Notes: a model not told the origin generated them from the sequence alone. 64,000 nt of DNA from Diphasiastrum complanatum (GCA_029204225.1 CM055111.1:5688361-5752360), one strand, 5' to 3'. Positions 10,720-24,000 are shown, counted from the stretch's first letter. A program made the numbers and translations.

Positions 10720-12200
10720 ATTGATTATTGTAGAAAAAAGCCAGAACTGTGTTGCCGATGCCTTGAGTCGGATTGGAGAAATCAATCAGTTATGCTTTGT
10801 TGAGATCCAATCTGATTTGTATCTTTCACTACGGGATCTTTGTCGAACCGATAGGTTTTTCGGTCACATCTGGCTAGATGTCCTGATAGGAAATTCTAGA
10901 TCTAGTGATGACCTTGGGATGCAAGATCCCAAACAATCCCGAAATGATAAGACACTTGAAGACTATTCCATAAGGAATGGCTTGCTTTTCCGAAAGGGAA
11001 AGGTTTGTGTGCCGGATAGGGAGGACTTGCGGGCCCAAATCCTGCAGCAGTGTCATGACAACCCTTCTGCTGGTCACCCAGGCATACAGGAGGACACTTG
11101 ACCTTGTTGGGTAGAATTTCTTCTGGCCTAAGATGAAAGGTCATGTCGAGGCATACGTTCAAGGTTGTGAACAATGCCAACAAAACAAAGCAAAAAGACT
11201 GTTGCGGGTCTTCTACATCTCTTGGAAATTCCCAACAAGAAATGGGAAAGTAATTCAATGGATTTTGTGATTGGACTCCCTAAAACCCAGAGTGATCACG
11301 ATGCCATTTGGGTGGTGGTTGAAAGGCTAACCAAGATGGCGCAATTTATACCAACTAAATTAATTGTCAAGGCATCTGAACTAGCCCAGCTTTTTGTTGA
11401 AAAGTTGTTCAGATTGTATGGTTTGCCGAATGATATTGTTAGTGATCGAGACTCCAAGTTCATTGGCAAGTTCTGGCAAGCAGTTTTTAAAAAACTTGAA
11501 ACAACCCTTAGTCATAGTTCTTCAGATCACCCAGAATCTGATGGGCAGACAGAACATGTCAACCAGACGTTGGAAGATAGGCTGAGAGCATATGTTTCTC
11601 ACCGATAGTCTGATTGGGAAAAGCATCTCCCAATGGTTGAGTTCGCGCACAATAGTGCCAAGCATTCTGCCACCAGATTCAGTCCTTTTATGCTGATGTA
11701 TGGCTTTCAGCCGCGTTCTCAAGTTTCGGTCGGACTCAAAGGTCTCAAGGTGCAGGCTGTAGTAGATTTCTTACAAGATATGATGCTGCTAGTGGCCAAG
11801 CATGAAAACCGCTCAGGATAGAGCTCAGTTTTATGCTAATCGCGGTCGCTCACCTCGGGAAATTGAGGTCGGAACCTAGGTGTATCATAAAATCCCTAAG
11901 GATTCCAATGTACTTCGGACGGAAAAATGCCATAAGCTTTCTCCTCGTTACAATGGACCTTATAAGGTTGTAAAGAAAATCAACCCGGTCGCTTATCAGC
12001 TAGATCTTCCGATAGGAGTTGGGGTTCATCTTGTTTTCCATATAAGTCGTTTAAAGGAACGACTTAGTAGGAAGGATTCCCTAATTCTGGAAGGTGAACT
12101 GGTTGAGTTAGAGGATCTGTCTACCTTTGTTCCTAACTACGTGAAAAAGTGGTTGACGTTCGCCGTCACCAATTGAGAAACCATTTGGTTTCTAAATTTC
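10720..12200 (+). pseudogene. Gypsy integrase and chromodomain
   Basis: VADALSRIGE, VCVPDREDLRAQILQQCHDN and GHPGIQ, CEQCQQNKAKR (zinc-binding region, frameshifted near 11,100). The catalytic core follows: SMDFVIGLPKTQSDHDA, IVSDRDSKFIGKFW, ESDGQTEHVNQTLEDRL (three acidic residues present). Then LSPRYNGPYKVVKKI, PVAYQLDLP, VFHISRLKE, and in another frame HLVSKFLVRWKGKSDDEDTW then ERIF, a chromodomain. Stops occur after YVSHR and KHENRSG. Confidence 0.85.
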
Positions 12201-12300
12201 TTGTACGTTGGAAAGGCAAGTCAGATGATGAGGACACTTGGGAGAGAATATTTAAGACTGAACTTCCCTAGTTTGCTCCCATTAGGAGGAGACTCTTAAA

Positions 12301-12311
12301 GGGAGAGGGGA
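12301..12311 (+). other. Polypurine tract
   Basis: GGGAGAGGGGA directly precedes the 3' LTR start TGTTATG; it is the expected plus-strand primer. Confidence 0.75.
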
Positions 12312-12642
12312 TGTTATGTATCCATAAGGGCACGCAACATTGTTATGGACCCGCATCAATGTGCACAACTGCCGCGTGTCGTTGGTCATGCGTGACTCCT
12401 ATGGTCGGAGATGACCCCACTTGGACTATGTATATAGAGGTGGATCTCCAAGAGCTTGGCATTCATTCTCTCCTGGAGAATGAAGAGCTCTTCCACTGGT
12501 GGTCAGGTCAGGACGATTATCTAGGCCTCAGGATGTAGGTAGGCAAGGGTCGAGCGTAAGGCATGGTGGTATGGGACACCATGGCTTATCGGAGATCCGA
12601 GCTTGCTTGATGGTGCTCTATGGCTCCAGTGCACGGGGGTAA
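12312..12642 (+). repeat. 3' LTR of the chromodomain gypsy element, truncated
   Basis: Similar to 6838-7180 up to CCAGTGCAC; the remaining about 65 bp of the LTR is missing and copia-like sequence follows at once. Confidence 0.8.
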
Positions 12643-12770
12643 GGAAAAAAGAGCTAAAGAAGTTTTTGAGCTCATTCACTCAGATGTTTGTGGATCGATG
12701 AAAGTTGATTCGTTCTCAACTAAAATGCGTATGCATCAAAGAAACTATAAAAAAGAAGGAAATTCACACA
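12643..12770 (+). pseudogene. Copia integrase fragment
   Basis: RAKEVFELIHSDVCGSMKVD, then SFSTK: the start of a copia integrase core (usual form LELIHSDVCGPM). Only about 40 codons remain, joined to the broken gypsy LTR and followed by A/T-rich intron sequence. Confidence 0.6.
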
Positions 12771-12926
12771 GTACGGTTTTTTTTTCTTTGTAAAACACTA
12801 CGTATTTTTTTAATTCTTTGGGGGGTCCCGTTCCGGAACGGAACGCGTTCGTTCCATTCTAGAAAGGGCAACTAAGTACCTAAGAGAATCATTCAAGGGT
12901 TGAGAGAAGAGTAAAAAATAAAATAC
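12771..12926. other. Intron sequence with nested GTTCC/GGAAC palindromes
   Basis: CCCGTTCCGGAACGGAAC then GCGTTCGTTCC at about 12828-12856 contains the perfect palindrome GTTCCGGAAC. It resembles transposon termini but no partner end was established. Confidence 0.35.
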
Positions 12927-13022
12927 CTGAAAATGATCACTTTAGCTATGAAGGATCGAGAACAAAGAGCAAGTAGGACTGCCTCTTTATCAGCTAAATG
13001 AGAAGGCCGCAATTTGATAACC
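12927..13022 (-). CDS. RH28: RH28 exon 8: start of helicase domain 2 (motif IV)
   Basis: A 96-bp exon with acceptor TTTCACAG|GGTTATC and donor TTTCAG|GTATTT. It completes the split Glu codon of exon 7 and encodes [20 protein letters not shown] then [12 protein letters not shown], the family's motif IV strand. It ends in phase 2, so another exon must follow to the left. Confidence 0.9.
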
Positions 13023-16000
13023 CTGTGAAAGAAGATGCATGAAACTTGTAACAATGGCAGCAACTAAAGATGATTAATTTAAACTAAGCTTAACATTCAT
13101 GTTGAATCTATCCAACTGTCTCTCACATTGACTTTCCAACAACGTAGGAAAAGAGGTAAAAAGTAGTTTTCTAAAATTAAAGTATTAAAATTGGCTAGTC
13201 AATAAACCATCAAAATTTCAAATTAGAAACAAGATCAACCATGTTGATGTTTCAATGAACTACTTTCCCAACATCAAAATATCCAATTTCACTTTAACAA
13301 TATCAAAAAGCAAATTGTCCCCACAATTTTATTTTCAACTACTACTAACCAATTTCAAGTGATATGTCATGCGATCCAGATTGTAGAGCTCATTTCGACT
13401 AATTTTTCATGGCTTTCATATGATGTCTGCTCTTGAGTTAAGATTTGGCCTTGGATTAGTAAATAGCCATCATAAATTCTTATCAAAGCTCATCCAATAG
13501 CAAACACATTAGTAAATTTTGATAGTCTTGAAATCTTTCACAATTGAAAAGCAAATCAACCATACTAGATTGTGCACTGCAACATAATAGTTAAAAACTA
13601 TCGAAACACTTTGAGCAAAGGACCATAAAAAACCTTTTGGTACAAAGCTTCATATTTTGTACATACGAAATGAAACACATTCCATGGGTACAAAACATGA
13701 CGTTTTTTTAAAATAGATAAAAAAAATAGAAATTTCATAAAGGATTCTCAATGCCTCATTGTTGGAAACAATGAGGCATAAGCGTAGTTCATCTATGATC
13801 CAATTGAAGCGAAACGACTTCGCAATTAGGTTACATCCTTACATGAAGTTGTACATTGTAAACATACGTTGTATTTTGATGCCCTTGTCCTATCTGGCAA
13901 AGAATCTGAACCCTTTTGCCAACAATGGATTTGAAACAACACACTCTCCAAAAAGAAAAGAGGATCTAAATACTAGCTAAAAATAATAGCAAAACTAGAT
14001 GCATTGACATGTAAATTCAAGTATCTCCAGGATTAAGGTTTCATTGAACTACGACTCTTTTCTAAAATAATTGCAATTATGTTGCAAAACTTCAAAGAAA
14101 TGCCATTTTTTTTCAATCTCCCATTTGCCATTAGACAAAATAAGGCAGATGGTTACAAGTTTTCTCCTATCTTCCTTGCTATGAAGGCTGTGAATGCAAC
14201 ATTGTGAAGGATGTGAATGCATCATTAAGGCTATGGAATCATATTTCCATCCATGACAATTTGTTGGTTGACGAATCGTGATTCATCAATGGATCAAAAA
14301 ATTCCCGGTTTGAATCGAAAAGAATTAGGAGTCAGGACTAAATCTTTTGAAATTGTCACACATGTCAATTCTAGAAAACCAAAATTGGGACCTATTCTAT
14401 GCCACTTTGCACAGGAGAGGAGGGGGCTCAAAGTAGAGAAGAAGAGCAAACTCGAAAGGAGAAAGGATAGGAGAGAGGAGAGAGGAGAGAGGCGAGATAA
14501 TAATAGAGAAAGGAGAGGGAGATGAAGAAAGGGGACTTATGGGAGTGTGAAGGTAGAGTTATAAGAGTTAGGAGTTAGGAGTTACAAGTTAGGAGCTAGG
14601 AGTTAGGAAAGAAAGGGGAGAGACTAGAGTTAGGAGTTAGCCTTTCGTAGAGTTAGGAGTTAAAACTTTGGGAGCAAGAACTTAGGTTCTAGAAGTAGAA
14701 ACTTGAAAATTAGACTAAGGTTAGAACTTAAATACTTAAAAGTTAGAATCTAGAAGAGGCGTTCCAAGAGAAAAGGAAGAGGAGAGAAAGGTATCTCGGG
14801 AGATTTAAGTAGTGAGGAGGCCATGGTGAGAGCTGAAGATCCCATATGGGGTTCTGTGACAGATGCTTGGGCATATGATATGATGGACATGCAATTATTT
14901 TCACATGAGCTACACAAGTGGTCCAATACATATATGAGTGCACTTTTTGAGTCATGGCTTCGAGATTGGACCATAGGACCTATTCTAAGAGAGGAGACCA
15001 TTCCTTCAACTGAAGGTGAACATCATGCTTTCGTTTTTTAAATTTGAATTTGCATTGGCAGTTATAATGATTAAATGTTTTTCCGATTTTGTTTGTTGCA
15101 AGACGATCATTTGCTGCTAGGCATGCATCCACCTTAGCTCCAAAGAGGGTGAGACAAAGACAATGGCTGGCACATCTATAGCACGCGCAATTGTAGTTGG
15201 CCCCTCTACTTCTAGAGGCAACAAGGCTGCTAACAAGAGTAGAAATTATCATGTGCATTCATTGCGGGGCAAAAACAAGAATAGTGCTAATGTGGCTATC
15301 AAGAAATTGTTCCACATTTGTGAGCTCCCCTTCCATCTTGTAAAAGTTCTTGGTTGGAGAGAGATGGTAAAGAGTGTTGCTTTGACATGGCATCTACCAT
15401 GGACCTAACATGGAGTCATTATGTACCACATAGTTGCTAGGTTTAAAAAAACACACACACACACACACACACACACGTGTCTTTTAGCATAAGGACGATG
15501 TTTTTGAGATCCATCAACACCTCTAGGGTACCAGTGACTAGCGAGTACATGTTTAGCCATATTCAAGTTGCCATTGGTGATGACATGTCATGCGGGTATT
15601 ATAATCAATCCATTATTCAAATTGATTAAACATTTATATGAGGCTTGAGCTCATTACTTAGAAGTTACTAATTATAGGTTACTATGTATTTACGACTTAA
15701 TACTTGCTTCAAGCTAGATAGTAGTAACTACTAAGTAATAGGTTCCAACTACTTACTACTTAGTGCTAACTTCTAACTTTTGAGTGCTCAAGTGCCAAGG
15801 GTCAATGTGCATCGCGCATCGCTCAAACCTGGATTTAAGTTCTCTCATGAGCTAACTGCCATAGCTCACTACCAAGATTTTGATGTGCTCACTGGTTTGT
15901 ACAATATTCATTGTTTGCAATCAAATGATCAATTGACAATGTTGATTATTGTTTGTTGAATGACCAATCATTTGAATTTTCTGCACTATATAGGTTGTCA

Positions 16001-18052
16001 CGGACAATGTGGCAAATTGCGTTGCCACAGGTAGGCTCATTAATGAGACCTACCCTGTCATTTCTTGGACACCTCGTGCTGCACATTTGTTGGACCTCTT
16101 GGTCGACGATGTATGCGAAGATACCATGGAGATACCATGGGTGAAGGATGTGCTTGGCATAGGATGGTCCTTGGTGAGATTCGTCACCAAGATGCCAAGG
16201 GCAAAATAAATCAGTTCGTAATGTTTTCGTATAGTAATCCTCCTTAACAAGTTTATACAACAAATTGAGGAGAATAAGCTCACCTGCATCCATCCACAAC
16301 AACAACCGAGTTAGAACAAGGAAATTATTGTGGGAACTACACGTGTCTACACTTATTCTCAGTTGTTATCCATGTCGCACTTTGAAGTTCAACGTTCGTC
16401 CAATGGCTTTTTTTTTGTCCAAACGATCATAACTTGTAATTTTGTATCTCATACCAACTAGCATTTCAACCAATATGTATGTAAAATTGGTCCGATCCAA
16501 TTAGGCATATTTTCTCTCCTTAAAAGAATTATTATTATGTACCAAATTCCTTTTGCATGGACCATCAATTATTGACAATCTTATACTTGTTTGCATTCCC
16601 AAATTAATCAATTAGCAAACAGGTTTTCTTTTTTTAAAAAACAGCAAATAACGAGAAGCTTTTGCAATCAGTCAGCTCTTATGCTTCTATCCATGTTATT
16701 TAATCAATCACTATCCCTTGTTGTTATATGAATCAAGGAACAATTTGCTGCTCAATGATAATGTACCTCCTGTATGACCAAAAAGGAGAAACCAGCTAAT
16801 GCCTTTTTAAATAGAAGTCAAGGTAGTCCTTTTTGACAAAAAGCAGGCCTAATTAAAACAGCCTATCATAAAAGCTTTTTATAGACAATTTTTACTTATT
16901 TCTATCATATAGCATATCAAGTTTACTTTATGTATAGGTAGGTACCATAGAGACAGAACCAGTGAAGCACAGGGAGAACCTGAGAAAATCAGAGAAAGCA
17001 AAGAGGACCAACCTTAACAATAGCCATAATCGAAGCCACCCAGAAGAAGAAGGAAGAGAACTACCACGCAGCCAGCAACCAAACCGCAACCAACAGCAGA
17101 GGACACAAGAAACCACCAGAAGCATAAAATCACAGCAAACCGCACAGAGCAGAGGAGAGATGCTCCACCAAAAGCACCATACCACGGAATGTGAAGAAAA
17201 GCACAGCATCTGGCCATTCATAAAGGAAACTAAAGGCGCCAAGCAGAAGAACGCCAAGCAACGAACAGTCTAAATTTCAGAAAACAGACTGCCATCATGC
17301 CAACGAGAGGGAAAAATCAAGGGAACCAAAAGAAAACACATACAGAGACGCCGAGCAGAGAAAAACGCAAGAGAGAGAGAGAGAGGGGCAAAGTAATAAC
17401 ATAATAAAAATACTAAGGGACCCAACAAAGGATATAAAAAAGCAACAGCCATACGTAGACATCGTATTAACAAAAAATTCTGGAACAAGTTATCTGATAA
17501 CCCAAGTCAGTAGAACCTCGTGCAACAGAACCAACAATGATTAAAAACTACTACGAGATCAAGTCGCCATAACTAGCTTCAAAGGAAGTAAGTAGTAGAG
17601 CATCAAATCTACATAATTAACTTCCAGCGAAAATGTCTATGTTCTGTAAGAGTCGCAGCAGTTCGGCAATTTTTAAATTTTTCCATTTTTGCATCCAGGT
17701 GATCATGTCATCGTTTTCTCCTTTTTGCCACTATGACATTCAGAAATCAAAAATTAGTATCATCGTCATAAAAAATCGTGTGTGTGTGTGTGTGTGTGTG
17801 ATTGAGTGTGAGTGTGGTAGAATCTAGATCTTGGTTGATGGGGTTGAGTGTGAGCATTGTGAGAGCCTAGAGGGGTGTTAGTACTTAGTGGTTAGAAGTT
17901 AGAACTCAGATTTGGCAACTAGTTAGGAGTTAGGAGTTAGAAGTTAGCGGTTAGGGTTAGAACTTAGGTAATAGATTATAGGGCTTTAAGCATAGATACT
18001 AGATTCTAGAACCTAGATTAGGACATAGATATTAGAGACTCGAGAGAGAGAT

Positions 18053-18097
<45 letters not shown>

Positions 18098-21000
18098 AGA
18101 ATTAGAATTATATATTAATGTCTATCAAGTGCCCGAGGGCACAAAAGACAAGTAGAAAGTATATCAAAAAAGGAGCATTGTCCACGCAGGACTTATTCCT
18201 GAAAACTAAACCAACACAAGCAAACAGAGAGAAAAACAAAGCTTAACCTCTAGCTCTGTCGAGGGTACAATATCAGTAGCTTAACCACCAGCCACACAAA
18301 GGGAAAAAAAAAACTGATATAAGTTAAGTAACTGGCTAAGTGGATATAAAAAACTGCATGATATGGTGAGAAGCAGGCGTTGGCCTCCGGTGAAGAGCCC
18401 TGGGCCTGGAGGAGCGAAGAGGACGCTGAAGCTTCGGACGTCGTACTGGAATGTCTATCTCACTGTCAGATATCTCATCTCTATCCCTTTTCTGGAAAAA
18501 GTGCGTAATGTGCGACTGGCTATGAACCGCATCAAAAGCATCCAATAAAAAAGATCTCAGAGTAAACATCTCTCGTAATAATAAACCAACACATCTCGCA
18601 TCTGAGAAGGCAAGGAAAGAACCAAGTGTAAGTGGAGTATCTCTGTATTAGCAATGGTATCTGCATCTGATCTCATAGCAGGCTGCCGGACAACAATGAA
18701 ATGGAACTCATCCTCAATCTCCTGTAAAGAACAACACCGACAAATTCGTAGCGGTCGAGGTGTGTCTGTGTATCTGCCTGTCTCAATAGCAAGCTGGTGA
18801 GACGAGACCCTAAGCTGACCAAGACGATAACGCAGGCCGAAATAACATCTGAGACAAATAACCTGGCCGAATGGGAAGCCCAGAAACATCAAGCTGAAGA
18901 AGATGAGTGTGATAAAAATGAAGCTTGACCCGTGATGGATCTGGGTGAGACCATACTCTACTGATGTAAGCTCTGTAAATCTGCTGGCGGATATATGCGT
19001 GTGACCCATTCGGGAGATAAGATATAGATAAATCCCACCTACTCAAAAGGTCAGAAACGCACTGAAACCATGAGGACTAAGCCTGCTGACTAGCTAGAGT
19101 GCGAGAGGATGTGAAAGCTGCAGCAACATATCTGGATGAGTCAAGCTCCGAGACTCTATGAATGAATGTGATAATCAGAAAAATAGCCTCAATAATAAGC
19201 GGTGGTGAGGCAAACTCTGCTAGTATGATATCATGGGGAACTAACTGCTTTGCACAGATCATCCGGCTAAGCATGAGGATCTGCAAACATAAAATATCAC
19301 TCCAAGTATCTCTAGACAAGCCAGGACCCCATGTCTCTGCTGAATATAGAGCAACCGGAGAGACAGCGGCAGAAAAAAAGGCGACAGCGCGTATCAGGAT
19401 CATGTACATAGCAAATAGAGGAAAACCTTTCCATCTGGACAAGAGCAGAGTGCCCCTTGCGGAGCCTAGACAGTGCAGCTGGTCTAAAAGTGAGCAATGG
19501 ACCAGTAAAAAGGACACCCAAGTATGTATAAGAGGCTACTATCTCCAGTGGCTCCAGTGGCAGCCCATCATAGTAGAATATTGTGTCTCTCATATGTTGT
19601 CGATTGGTCATGACCTTGGTCTTACCAATGTTAAAATCCACAAAGCAACAATAAACCCTCTGCTTCCTGAACTTAGCCTCCTCAATAATGCCTCTCAGGA
19701 TGAATATCTGGTCAGCCGTGGAGTGGAGTAGCCGGCGCAAAAACCTCTTGTCCCATAGCATGTAACCCCTCTGTCTTTGCCTATGAGTTGACAATAGACT
19801 GCAAAACTGACCCATATAGCTTGGCCATAGTATGACTGATCATACTAGTGCGGTAGTTGTCTACAATCAAAGGATCCCCCGCTTTGAAGATAGGGTGTAA
19901 AAGGTTGGTGCACGACGATGTGGGGAGACCGAAGATGACAGATTGGTTAAAGATATGGGAGATGTATGGGGCGATAATGTGAGCAACTGGTTTTAGGAAG
20001 TCCATACTTAGGAGGTCAACATCAGTGGCTTTTTGGGTTTGACTATTTTGGATGGCATTTTCGACCATGGACGGGGTGAAGAGGGTGAATTCTGAAGGGC
20101 GTGGGGAAAGAGAAATGGAAAGAGAGTCAACTGTATAAAGCTTAGTAGCATAATTTATCCAGGACTCAATAGCAATAGGAGCGGGTTTATAAGGGTTTTT
20201 AGATAACATCCACCAAAAGAAATGGGAGGATGGAGAGGCAATAGCATCAACAAGTTTTTGTCCCAAAGACTCGAGATAGCTGTCTTTTTTTTCAGTCACT
20301 TTGTGATATTCTTTTTGTTTCAAGGGTAGAGTGTGAGGAGAGTGGTATCTAGCGTAAACCACTTGTTTATGCAGCTCCGCATCATACCATTTGTTGTGGG
20401 TGCATTTATGCGAAGAGAAGGTTTTTGAAGGATAGGCAGTCTTTACATTGGTATTAGAGCCCGACTAAGATGCGGTTTAGGATGGGATGGAGACAAGATT
20501 GCAAAAGAGATTGAGATAAAAAGATAACTTGTTGGTCAACTGAGGAGGTGAAGGAAAAGTCATGGGGACTCGGTGTAAAGGGGAAAACCAGACGGAGAGA
20601 AAACCGGACGATGGTGATGAGTGGGACGGTGTGTTGTGATTGTGGTACTATGAAGTCCATGGGATAGAAGTAGCAGGGAGTGATCAGAAACGGTAGGAGG
20701 TATAATGAGGAAGGTATGAAGAAAAGGAATTAAAGCCGGTGACCCAATGAAGTAGTCAACAACACTATGTCCTCCTCCGTGTGGGTGACAGGTAAAATAA
20801 GGTGATGAAGGCCAGCAAGGAAGGCCATTCAAAATGGTTAAGGACTGGGCCTCTGCTAAACCAATCAGCTACTCTCCAAAGTGGGTAGCTGGAGTATCCG
20901 CATCCTGTGAGGTCCTGTCAAAGCCCATATCTAATGTGTGAACCTGTAGAAAGTCACTCTCTGCATGAAACTCAGCCTGTCTAATGCTCGTACGAGCATT

Positions 21001-24000
21001 AAAATCCCCTGCTAAAAGAATAAGGCCTCGCTATGCAAAGCTGACTATATCATCTGAGAGAGCCTGGAAAGGATCACCACCAAAATTTGCAAAAGATGAT
21101 GTCTGTGGTGCAAAGTAACAAACTGCAAGAAAGAGGTCCTGAGAAAGCCCCAAACAATGACTAAAGAACTGAAACCAAATAAAACGTGCAAATGGATCAC
21201 TTTTGACCAATTTAAAATGAGAACTGAAAACATCCTTGGTGAGACATGCAACACCACCAGAACCACGAGAGGCCTTCCCTCTCACGAAGGGCCGATGCGA
21301 TGAGTGCCAGGTGCAATCCGGTATGGATGGGAGCGGCCTATATAATGATTCATGAGTCTCTGCTAACAAAAGGATATCACATTTCAACATGAAAGAATGG
21401 AAATCGCCTGCTGAAGAAGATGATAGTATGCCATTACAATTCCGAAAACCAATATGTAAAGGCTTAGGGGATCTCGGGCTGCTCCTTTGCCCGGGAGCCC
21501 CGAATTTCTATTGAGAAATTTTATCAAAAAAATTTGGTTTGCCTTCAATGCAAACCACCCGCTGATTTCTTGCATTTGCATCCTGGATAATTTGTTTCTA
21601 TCTTTTCGGGAACAAGAAAGGAGGGCACAAAAAGCTCTCAACATTCGTGTAAGAAGGATTTTGAATGAGGGGAAACCCATTGCTGAAGCTAAAGACTTGC
21701 TCACAAATAAACTCTCTTACACGGTTGATGGTTTCAATACTGCATGGAGAGGCAAATTTGATGATAACGTATTGTTTATTAAGTTCCATTTGGTTGAGCA
21801 CCGTAATGCAGCCTTGAGGCTTAGGGGCAAGCTTCAAAGCACTTTTATTTTTATGGATAATGATCTTACACATGCGCAGCGAAGAAATCCTTCAGGAAGC
21901 AAAAACAAAGGCCAAAAAGTTGTTTTCGTTGACAGGAAACCAAGATTTTATGACAGACCTGCTTACTAGGGACTCGCGGCTCCCAGGCATAGGAGCAGCC
22001 CGAGATCCCCGAATAAGCTTAGGTTAAGTTTTTGAAATGTAATGGTTTTCATTCATCATCAGCAACAGGTGACCTACAGGATTTTCTTGCCCGATGTGAT
22101 ATTCTTTTATTGGCAAAAACTCACGAATCTAAATACCGTCCTCTTCCACGTGTTTCTTGGTACTCAGTATTCCGTCGGTTTATGCAAGTGAAGACTTCAC
22201 GCGGATCAGGGGGAGTGGCTTGTTTATATAGGACGCTTGTACCTCAGTTTTCAGGATGGTTAAGCAGGATTCATTTGCTCGCTACATTTGATTTCAGTTT
22301 TTTGAACGAGCATTGGGGCTTCCTTAGGATGTTTTGTTGGCAGTTTGTTATATTGCTCCTCATACTTCTATTTTTGTGATTTTGGTGGTGACACATTCCA
22401 GGTTCTCTTAGATGACATAGCCAGGTTCTCTCTACAGGGGTATATCCTTTTAGCAGGGGATTTAGTGCCCAAACATCCACCAGACAGTCAGAGTTTCACG
22501 CTGATGGGGATCACTTCCAGCTTTATCCCTTGGATACGGGACTAAGCACGGCTTCACAAGAGGCAGAGACACCAATGACTCCTTTCGGTGAGCAGCTACT
22601 TAAGCTGACTGAGGCACATTCGTTAACCATCTTGAATGGTCTTTCACAATGGCCATTCTCCTCTTCATTTACATGCCACCCACATGGTGGTGGACATAGT
22701 GTGGTTGACTACTTCATTGGATCACCAGCTTTGATTCCACACATATCTGATTTTATTATTCTACCACCTACCTAATCAGACTATTCCATGTCCCTTTTCA
22801 TTGGTCATGTCACCCCTCCGCCCAATATACCGCAACCAAGTACAACTCGTCCCCGCATTAAGTTTTCGACCCATGGCACTTCTGCTTCCTCTTCATCTTT
22901 GATGTCTCTCCTCCGTGACTTCTCCTTTTCATCCACAGTTGAGCACTAGGCTAAGTTCCTTTCACAGTCTTTTTATACATGTTGCTTCTTCTTCATATCC
23001 CGTAAGGCTTATTTCCACTCATAGACGTTTGCATAATAAATGGTACAATACAGAATTTTATCTTATGCATAGGGCTTACACCTTCACGTCTTACATAGTT
23101 TTTGTCAAAAGTGGGGTTTGACGATAAATATCTCTAAGACTAAGATCATGGTGTTCAACACCAATCAGCAGCGTATGCGGGACGACATTTTTTATTATGA
23201 TGGACAGCAGTTGGAGATAGTTGCCTCTTATACTTATCTCGGAGTACTTTTTTCTGGTCCTTTGCTTACCTTTAGACCTACATCCGCAGCTCGACTGCGT
23301 AAGGGGCACACAACGCTTGTTCAAATGGAGAGACTTTGTACTTCCCTTTATATCCATGATCCTGCTACAAGATGTTTGCTCTTTTCTATTATTGTCTCTT
23401 CGGTGGCTATGTAATCAGCGGAGGCTTGGTGTCTTGGGCCCTCTACGGGTACATGGAGAGACATCACTCGACTGCAGATTCTCATGCTTGGCCGGATGAT
23501 TTCGTACGAAGGCATCGGCTCCTCATGATATTATACTAGCAGAGTTTGCATCTCCATCTATGGTTGTTGAGGCTATGATTGTCATGCTTTTACATAGGCT
23601 AGCCGATATGGATACTTCTAGATATCTGATTGCTGCTACTTACACTTCATCTCGGTCTATTGCTAGTCAGCAAGCTAAGTCGTCATGGTTTGAGGATGTC
23701 TCTGAGTTTCTTGGCAAATGGGGGATATCTATATCAGCGCTCCCTAATGGAAATCATACCTATATTTGGCATCAACTTTATCGCAGTTATATTCAGACAG
23801 TGTGGTCATAACCATATCCAGAGAGGGTCAAGATGCATTTTCACGGCACTCATCTCCTACAGCTAGATGATATGGGGTTACCTACTCTACCGTGTATCTT
23901 TCACAGACTTTATCATATGGTCTCCGATACCACATTGGGCAGCTTCGTGTCTCCTCACATCAACTTGCTATTGAGACAGGCCGTTATACTGACACCTAGA

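Larger units (their letters stand above)
6838..12642 (+). mobile_element. Chromodomain Ty3-gypsy element (chromovirus type), defective
   Basis: The 5' LTR (about 6838-7245) and 3' LTR (12312-about 12642) share long near-identical stretches such as GTTATGGACCCGC and CTCCTGGAGAATGAAGAG. A primer-binding site for initiator Met tRNA follows the 5' LTR and a purine tract precedes the 3' LTR. The internal order is leader, gag, RT, RNase H, integrase, chromodomain. Protease is deleted, stops and frameshifts interrupt pol, a 368-bp insert lies in the RNase H/integrase linker, and the 3' LTR is cut off at about 12,642. Confidence 0.88.

Noticed and set aside
16928-17488. Overlapping open frames on both strands (103-109 codons), the minus one rich in Cys, Leu and Trp
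   Set aside because: No domain, no conserved start context, and composition bias explains openness on both strands.
21459-22010. Inverted repeats of about 40 bp (GGGGATCTCGGGCTGCTCCT on each side) around a 160-codon ORF, looking like a small DNA transposon
   Set aside because: Both arms are the ORF1/ORF2 junction of two LINE copies in opposite orientation; each arm continues into the endonuclease start (CDILLLA) on its own strand.
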